A stretch of 64,000 nt of DNA from Deinococcus aerius (GTDB lineage Bacteria; Deinococcota; Deinococci; Deinococcales; Deinococcaceae): positions 1 through 64,000 of the forward strand of contig NZ_BFAG01000013.1 of assembly GCF_002897375.1 (NCBI RefSeq), written 5' to 3'. Below the pieces are notes generated by a model that saw only the letters and a list, made by a program, of their open reading frames with translations, did not search any database and was not told where the DNA came from. Made by a program: the position numbers and the translations under genes. Shown in pieces: positions 58,586 through 64,000 of the stretch. Positions within the stretch are counted from its first letter, which is position 1. The number at the start of each line of letters is the position of its first letter.

Positions 58586-59902
58586 ATGAATTGGAACCTT
58601 CGTCTGCTGACTCCATTCCTGCTCGCGGGAGGCGTCCTCCTCCTGACCCAGCCGTTCGGGGGTTCCGGAGGCACGCCAGCCGCGAAAGAGACTGTGACTC
58701 CGGTAGGGCTTCTTCGGGCTGGCCTGTCACCTACGGATACCAAGAAACCTAATCAGGAGTGTTCGTCAGAAACAGGCTGCGTCGATGTTACGGTCTCCCG
58801 CCCCTTCATCACTGCTCCCAGCATTTCTGACGTGGAGGGCGTTCTCGACCTTGGCGAGGGGGGCGTTCATCCGTTGACCCCCAACGACGGTGCGGTAACT
58901 GCGCAAGGTCTCAACCCCTACTCAGGCACTACTACAATTAACTGCGATAAGAAGTGCCCCGAAGAAGTCAGCGGAAACCTTCTACTGTATGCCCAGGGAC
59001 TGAACGTCTATTCAGAACCCTTCTCCACCAAAGTGCCCGCCCCCCTGGAAGTTCTTGGAGTCACGCCGAGCGCCAGCAAGCCGGACCTGGTCAACACCAT
59101 CTACTGGGCCGCCATTGGTGCAGGTATCCTGAGCTTCCTGCTGTTGTTAGCCACGCGTCCAGCGGTTTACATCCTGGGCCGGAAAGACCGGGGAGATACC
59201 GAGCCCGCAGCCTTGGCGGACGAGGTCATTAGTCAGAAGAAGTGGGCCTTTCCCGGCGAGCTGAGTACTATCTTCGCCGCCGCCACCGGCCTTGTGAGTG
59301 TTGCTGCCGTCAAGGCCATCTTCGACGGCGAGAAGTTGAAGACAGCCGTGTTTACCGCCAACGAATACGCCACCCATGCCCTGGTACTTGGCGCCCTAAT
59401 CGCAGTTTCCAGCGTAATTTTCAACTCTTCTTCTAAAGTGGTTACTCCCACGAAGAAAAACTCAGACTTTACACCGTTGTCGGGAGAAGAAGACAAAAAC
59501 TACCGAACCACGCGGCTATACGGCTTCTACCATGCCGTTGCGTGGTACATCGCCGGGCTCACCGGCCTGTTACTGCTGAGCGCGTGCCTGTTCCTGGAGT
59601 TCTATTTCGCAGGGTTCATCCCCAGGACGCTGACCAGCCTCGGCGCCCTGAGCCTACAAATTCTCGCCCTCTGCGTGGCTGTGTTTGCCATCCTCTACAC
59701 GCAGTCCCAAGTGAGGCTTGGTGGCTACACCCTGCGGGGAAGTAAGTATTCCTCCCTACAGGACGCCCTGAATGCCCAAGAGGACACGGAGGAGAAGTCC
59801 GGGGAAGGTCTCAAGGCGGAGATGCTGGAAAGGTCCGAACGTCCAGCCCGTAGCAGCGTGGAAACCTTTCTACGAGGTGCCGTTCAGCCGCCATCACAGT
59901 AG
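58586..59902 (+). CDS. multi-pass membrane protein of unknown function
   Basis: A 438-residue protein. A signal or anchor (LLTPFLLAGGVLLLTQPF) precedes an exported region of about 150 residues with four cysteines (ECSSETGC; NCDKKCPE). Then come helices at about 172-192, 225-245, 265-285, 318-340 and 350-372, and a charged cytoplasmic tail. AGGAGGT precedes the ATG. It lies between the two defence genes on the opposite strand; no family recognised. Confidence 0.7.
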   Translation: MNWNLRLLTPFLLAGGVLLLTQPFGGSGGTPAAKETVTPVGLLRAGLSPTDTKKPNQECSSETGCVDVTVSRPFITAPSISDVEGVLDLGEGGVHPLTPNDGAVTAQGLNPYSGTTTINCDKKCPEEVSGNLLLYAQGLNVYSEPFSTKVPAPLEVLGVTPSASKPDLVNTIYWAAIGAGILSFLLLLATRPAVYILGRKDRGDTEPAALADEVISQKKWAFPGELSTIFAAATGLVSVAAVKAIFDGEKLKTAVFTANEYATHALVLGALIAVSSVIFNSSSKVVTPTKKNSDFTPLSGEEDKNYRTTRLYGFYHAVAWYIAGLTGLLLLSACLFLEFYFAGFIPRTLTSLGALSLQILALCVAVFAILYTQSQVRLGGYTLRGSKYSSLQDALNAQEDTEEKSGEGLKAEMLERSERPARSSVETFLRGAVQPPSQ

Positions 59903-59940
59903 CCCGTCGCCTCGAACAATCCCGCTTGACCTCCGCCCGG

Positions 59941-62805
59941 CTACTCAAACAGCCCCGGCTGCACCACGACTTCCCGCTTCTCCACCCGCGCCGCTGCTTC
60001 CGCTGCCTCGCTCCACGACGCCACCAGCGCGTTGTACACCTGACCCTCGGCGCTCCAGCCTTTGCGCTCGCAGATGCCGTAGAGGCGGTAGGCGAGCTGC
60101 CGGGCCGAATCCGCGAGGTCGCCGAGTTGGGCCATGAGCGCCCCCGCCGCCTCCGCTCCCTGCTCGTCGTTGATGCGGGCGAGGTGTTGCACGGCTTCCC
60201 ATGTCGTCGGGTGTTTGTCGGTCTGGGGCGTCCAGTCCTGCGCCAGTTCGTCCCGACGTTTCAGGCGTACCCGTCCGGCCCTCGCCAGAATAAGACCTGC
60301 TTCCTGTACGCCCGCCACGCTTACGCCACGCGCCGTCGCCAGCGTCTCGGCCTCGCCATACGCTGCCTCGTCCATGCCGTGGGCCTCGAACCACGTCACG
60401 GCAAAGCGGGTGTCCTCGTCCAGGTGGCCTTCCTGTTCAGCTAGGTACTCGTCCAGCGCCGCGTTGATGAGTTGCAGGGCTACGCGCACCGGCATCCGCG
60501 AGCCGTCGGATTCCAGCACCTGGCTGTACTTGCTGAACACCGCCATGCCGGGGCCAATGCTGGCCTGTGCCATGTCCACGGGAGCGATGTTGCTGGCAGT
60601 CAGGGCTTGCAGGGCTTCAGGGAGGGTGCGGCGCAGTTCGCGGAGGAAGTCAGCACGAGTGGTCAGGGGCGCGTCCGTCGGGCGAGGACGGCAGACCATG
60701 ACGATGGAGGAAGCGAGGGCGTTGGCGTCCTTACCAATCATGCGGTTGCTGAGTTCCGTGCGAACAGGCCAAGTGCCATTGATGCTGTAGCCTGCCCGAA
60801 TAATCGCCTCCAGGAAGGTCGCCCAGCCGGTGCTGCTGACGCCACCCGCGTCCGTTTCGGACTGCTTGAAGGCGTAGTAAATCGCTGCCGGGTACTCCTG
60901 ATTGCCCTGCGTTGCCATATTGTGCATGGCCTGAGTCATGCCGTTTAGAAAAAATGTCTCAGCATTTTCCTTGCTGCCGTGACGGTAGGGCGTGGCGACA
61001 AGCTCCCCTGTTTTGGGGACAAGCATTCCGCCGAACACGTCTGGATAAGTGGAACGCAACGAACGCCGCAGCCAGACATAGAAGAAGTCTGAAAGGTCAG
61101 CATAGCCGATGTTGTCATAGTAGGGCGGGTCAGTGGAAATAACGGCGTTATCGGGAACAAGACGGGAAGCGGCGTCAACCTGCAGAAGACTGCCAGAGGC
61201 AGATGCCGCCAGCCCTTCCATACCCTTCGAGGTGTACTCAAGAGAGTTATCCCAGCTTCCCGACTGTCCTGAGAATGGATTTACTTCCGTGAAGCCCCAT
61301 GTCATTGGAATTGCTTGTCGGGAGAAGGTATTTCTAGTCTTGGTTCCCCAGGTCGCCCCCCCCACATCCCAAGTGCATATCGTCGTCAGACGGTCTGCCA
61401 GGCCACTAACACAAAAGCTTAAATAGGCAGCTATTCCCTCTGCGTATGCCTGCCCCCCATTTCCCCCGTCGCGCAGCGGTTTCCCTCCGTCCATGCCTCT
61501 CACCAACGCATCGGCCCTCACACGCTCGCGGGCCTCAGCCACAAGGTCAGAGAAGGTGGTCAGGGCGGTCAGTTGCCGGGGGGTGAATAGGTCGCCAAAG
61601 GTGGTCATACCATAGTTCGGCGTTTTGAAGTCGCGGGGATTGGTGGGCAGCTTTGCTTCCGGTATCCACTCCGGCTCCGCGCTCGCCGCCACCTTCTCTA
61701 TCTCCTCAGTTGGGTCGAGGTAGACCCGTTCCCGGTTGCCCTCAGCCACTACCGCCATCAGGCGCTGGCCCATGCGCCCGGCCTTACCCTCGGCGCGGAT
61801 GTACGTTAATGGGAAGGGCGTACCCGTCAGGATGCAGCGTGCCCCGGTGCGGCCCACGGTGCCATCCTTCAAGTGTGCAGGAATCTTGCCCTTCCGAACA
61901 ACGAAACGGTACGTGTTGCCCTCCACGACGGGTTCCACATATGCTTCCTTGCCTTTCATGCGGCTTAGTTCATAGGTACTTAACAGCGGCACATGTGCAC
62001 CGTTGGTTGCAGGGTCGGGGCTGGCGACGGTCCTGGCCCACAACCAGGCAATAACCGTAGCTTCCTTCCCATCCGGCAGCTTGGCCTTGGGATACAGGTG
62101 ACCGATGCGCCGCTCGGCTTCCTCCTTCATCCACTGGCCGTAGTACCGCACATCCTCCGCCAATCCCTGCGCACCCTTGTACGTCCCCCCCGTAATGCCT
62201 TTGGCGGTGGGATGGACGGGTGGGCGACCGGCGAAGCGCGTTGGAATCTCAATGCTGGCCTTGCCAATCATGACAGCGACGGGGTTCAGGTCACTGCCGT
62301 GCGCCTCCAGCCCCAGCCGCTGCGCTTCTAGGGGAATGGTGCAGCCACCGCTGAAGGGGTCGAGGACGGGCGGGGGATTGTTGCCCGTGCAGAGCCGAAT
62401 GAGGTGGTTGGCCTTGGCAAGCACCTTCTCATTGGTGGTGTTCTCCCACTCCACCAGTTCCGCGATGAAGTCGAACAGGCGGTTGCGCGGAGTGTCCTCG
62501 GCTGTGGCGAAGGTGCCAGGGCGACCCGGTGTACGTGGGCGCTTGGAGTCGTTACCGGGAGTCATGACCGTCAGCTCGCGGCAAGCCTGCACGAACTCCA
62601 GTGGGGCCGCCGCGTCGTTCGGGTCATCCACCAGTTGTGCAAACAGGATGGCGCGGGCAGTGGCAAGCGGGCGACGTGCCCACCACAGGTGCAGGGTGCT
62701 GGGATGGCCGTGCCGGATGCTCTTCTCACGAGCTGAAGCGGCGTTAATGGCGTCCAGCGGCAGGGCAACCTCGATGAGTTTACGGCGGGGGGTGGAGTTG
62801 GTCAT
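59941..62805 (-). CDS. DUF1156 DNA methyltransferase
   Basis: A 954-residue protein. The N-terminal DUF1156 signature is IEVALPLDAINAASAREKSI (10-29), then HPSTLHLWWARRPLATARA. The AdoMet region is DPFSGGCTIPLEA (about 147) and the catalytic motif is DPPYYDN (about 558), as in N6-adenine or N4-cytosine methyltransferases. It likely marks host DNA in concert with the DUF499 ATPase. Ends 38 bp from the converging membrane-protein gene. Confidence 0.88.
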   Translation of the reverse strand: MTNSTPRRKLIEVALPLDAINAASAREKSIRHGHPSTLHLWWARRPLATARAILFAQLVDDPNDAAAPLEFVQACRELTVMTPGNDSKRPRTPGRPGTFATAEDTPRNRLFDFIAELVEWENTTNEKVLAKANHLIRLCTGNNPPPVLDPFSGGCTIPLEAQRLGLEAHGSDLNPVAVMIGKASIEIPTRFAGRPPVHPTAKGITGGTYKGAQGLAEDVRYYGQWMKEEAERRIGHLYPKAKLPDGKEATVIAWLWARTVASPDPATNGAHVPLLSTYELSRMKGKEAYVEPVVEGNTYRFVVRKGKIPAHLKDGTVGRTGARCILTGTPFPLTYIRAEGKAGRMGQRLMAVVAEGNRERVYLDPTEEIEKVAASAEPEWIPEAKLPTNPRDFKTPNYGMTTFGDLFTPRQLTALTTFSDLVAEARERVRADALVRGMDGGKPLRDGGNGGQAYAEGIAAYLSFCVSGLADRLTTICTWDVGGATWGTKTRNTFSRQAIPMTWGFTEVNPFSGQSGSWDNSLEYTSKGMEGLAASASGSLLQVDAASRLVPDNAVISTDPPYYDNIGYADLSDFFYVWLRRSLRSTYPDVFGGMLVPKTGELVATPYRHGSKENAETFFLNGMTQAMHNMATQGNQEYPAAIYYAFKQSETDAGGVSSTGWATFLEAIIRAGYSINGTWPVRTELSNRMIGKDANALASSIVMVCRPRPTDAPLTTRADFLRELRRTLPEALQALTASNIAPVDMAQASIGPGMAVFSKYSQVLESDGSRMPVRVALQLINAALDEYLAEQEGHLDEDTRFAVTWFEAHGMDEAAYGEAETLATARGVSVAGVQEAGLILARAGRVRLKRRDELAQDWTPQTDKHPTTWEAVQHLARINDEQGAEAAGALMAQLGDLADSARQLAYRLYGICERKGWSAEGQVYNALVASWSEAAEAAARVEKREVVVQPGLFE

Positions 62806-62999
62806 CGGTGAATCGTCCCGCGTGATGTCATGACTGAACCAAAATAGATTAACCTTCCGTGAGAATTCCCATTACACGACACATGCTCCCGTTGGGCGGG
62901 GTTTCCAGCCTCACGTCTGTGACATCGGGGTGAGATGGACTGTGGTGTACTCCGTCCAACGCCCCTTCCCCTTTCATATTTCCCAACAGGAGTGTCCTC

Positions 63000-63713
63000 A
63001 TGACTGCCGCGTCCGCATCTGAACAACCAGATTTTCAAAAGCTGTACCAGCAAGTCACTGCCTTGATGGACTTCGCCCGTCCTCTGGCTGACCGCCTGAT
63101 GGCTGCTGGTTCCCTGGAGGGCGCCCTTCAGGAAGGACAGCAGATGGCAGTCGAGGGGTTGATGCAACATGGACGGGCCTTTATGGCTCAGGTGGGAGTC
63201 GAAGTGGGGTTCGCCGGAATGGGGAGCCCGCCCGACGTGCGGGACGCAAGTAACGGCGCGGCGGTGAACGCGGCTCAGGCTGGTCAAGGTACGTCCTCAT
63301 TGAACCTGGGTGGGTTAGCAGGACTGGCCAACGCTGCGCCCGGAGTGATGTACGCGCGGATAGGCGTCGAGGGGATGCGGGTGGCCGCGGATTTCGCGCG
63401 GGATTACGTTGAAGTGGTTCAACGCGAAACAACGAAACGGCACGACATCACGGCACAGCGTGACATCCGGGTTCGAGAACTGGAGCTGGTGCGGGAGACT
63501 CTGGAGCAGTACTTGAAGGCCACGTTCGACGAACGCCGCAGCAATTTCCAGGAGCTGTTCAAGCGGCTGGATGTCGCGCAGGGTCAGGGGGACGTGCAGG
63601 GGATGCAGATGGTCCTGGCAGGGATTCTGGACCTGGCGAAGTCCAGCCCGTTCAAGGACCTGGCCACGTTCAAACGGAACCTGGACAACCCGGATTTCGT
63701 GCTGGAGCTGTAA
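63000..63713 (+). CDS. hypothetical protein with helical C-terminus
   Basis: A 237-residue protein. The N-terminal half is Ala/Gly-rich (LNLGGLAGLANAAPGVMYAR); residues 150-237 are strongly helical (VRELELVRETLEQYLKATF, then LAGILDLAKSSPFKDL). No domain assigned. CAGGAG precedes the ATG. Divergent from the methyltransferase and followed by a second unknown gene, probably in one operon. Confidence 0.65.
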   Translation: MTAASASEQPDFQKLYQQVTALMDFARPLADRLMAAGSLEGALQEGQQMAVEGLMQHGRAFMAQVGVEVGFAGMGSPPDVRDASNGAAVNAAQAGQGTSSLNLGGLAGLANAAPGVMYARIGVEGMRVAADFARDYVEVVQRETTKRHDITAQRDIRVRELELVRETLEQYLKATFDERRSNFQELFKRLDVAQGQGDVQGMQMVLAGILDLAKSSPFKDLATFKRNLDNPDFVLEL

Positions 63714-63765
63714 GCGCATACACCGAAGAGTTCCGAACCAAATAGTTGATGTCAAAGGAGAAAAG

Positions 63766-64000
63766 ATGCCGATACCACTGGTCATCATTGGGATTGCTGC
63801 CGCTGGCGCGATAAAGAAGGGGATTGACGCTGGCGGGCTGTTGATGCGCGCTTCGGAACTTCAGAAGGAGACCAACGAGCGCAAAGGGAAGGCCGAGGGC
63901 AAGTTTGAGGACCACCTCCAGGCCGTGCGCCATGATGCCCTGGCCCTTGAAGAGCAGAAGCACGCCGTCATGGCAGGCACGATGGCGCGCTTCGTCGAGC
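63766..64000 (+). CDS. partial hypothetical protein with glycine-rich hydrophobic start
   Basis: First 78 codons of a gene cut by the window edge. PLVIIGIAAAGAIKKGIDAGG is a short hydrophobic, glycine-spaced segment; the continuation is a charged helix (LQKETNERKGKAEGKFEDH). AAAGGAG precedes the ATG. Likely membrane-associated; function unknown. Confidence 0.6.
   Translation, partial: MPIPLVIIGIAAAGAIKKGIDAGGLLMRASELQKETNERKGKAEGKFEDHLQAVRHDALALEEQKHAVMAGTMARFVE

Overview
The window looks like chromosomal DNA of a high-GC Deinococcus species. Three things point there: many start codons sit 5-8 nt behind a TAnnnT box with no ribosome-binding site (the leaderless style reported for Deinococcus), there is a ba3-type oxidase operon, and the OmpR-family regulator at 49.5-50.2 kb closely resembles the Deinococcus radiation-response regulator DrRRA. 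This is an inference from gene content, not a taxonomic search.

Layout. 0-20 kb is ordinary core genome: UbiD-type decarboxylase, M24 peptidase, short-chain dehydrogenase, exported ferritin-like lipoprotein, HAD phosphatase, DedA protein, hemC with an asparaginase, dihydrouridine synthase, argB, several acetyltransferases, VanW-family protein, purE-purK, a flavoprotein, a VKOR-like protein, folC and tRNA-Lys. 20.6-22.9 kb holds the most unusual locus: two tiny tandem genes, one with a threefold 11-residue repeat, divergent from a TPR regulator whose 5' half is clearly AT-richer than its 3' half. 22.9-30 kb is core again (Nudix, IMPACT family, ispF, trmL, ArsR, aminopeptidase, cyclophilin, jag, prmC).

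30-38 kb is the purine operon purC-purS-purQ-purL-purF. It is interrupted at almost every junction: a DUF7668-like gene after purC, an HTH/PIN pair plus membrane protein after purQ, a DUF559 nuclease gene bounded by 47-bp inverted repeats between purL and purF, and a BrnT/BrnA pair after purF. An AT-rich DUF6602-like nuclease gene (38.1-39.5 kb) follows, abutting a 5'-truncated gene, then a MazE/MazF-type pair.

40.6-54 kb contains YwbE, a BTAD regulator, a 37-bp direct repeat pair, a CBS protein and the ba3 cytochrome oxidase operon ending in a terminator and a 110-bp inverted-repeat element. Small enzymes, the DrRRA-like regulator, a sugar-phosphate nucleotidyltransferase and an IclR regulator follow.

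54.2-64 kb looks like an integrated defence island. It starts at a damaged tRNA-Phe with a perfect promoter and carries an RHH protein, a HEPN-DUF499 ATPase, a membrane protein, a DUF1156 DNA methyltransferase and two unknown genes running off the right edge.
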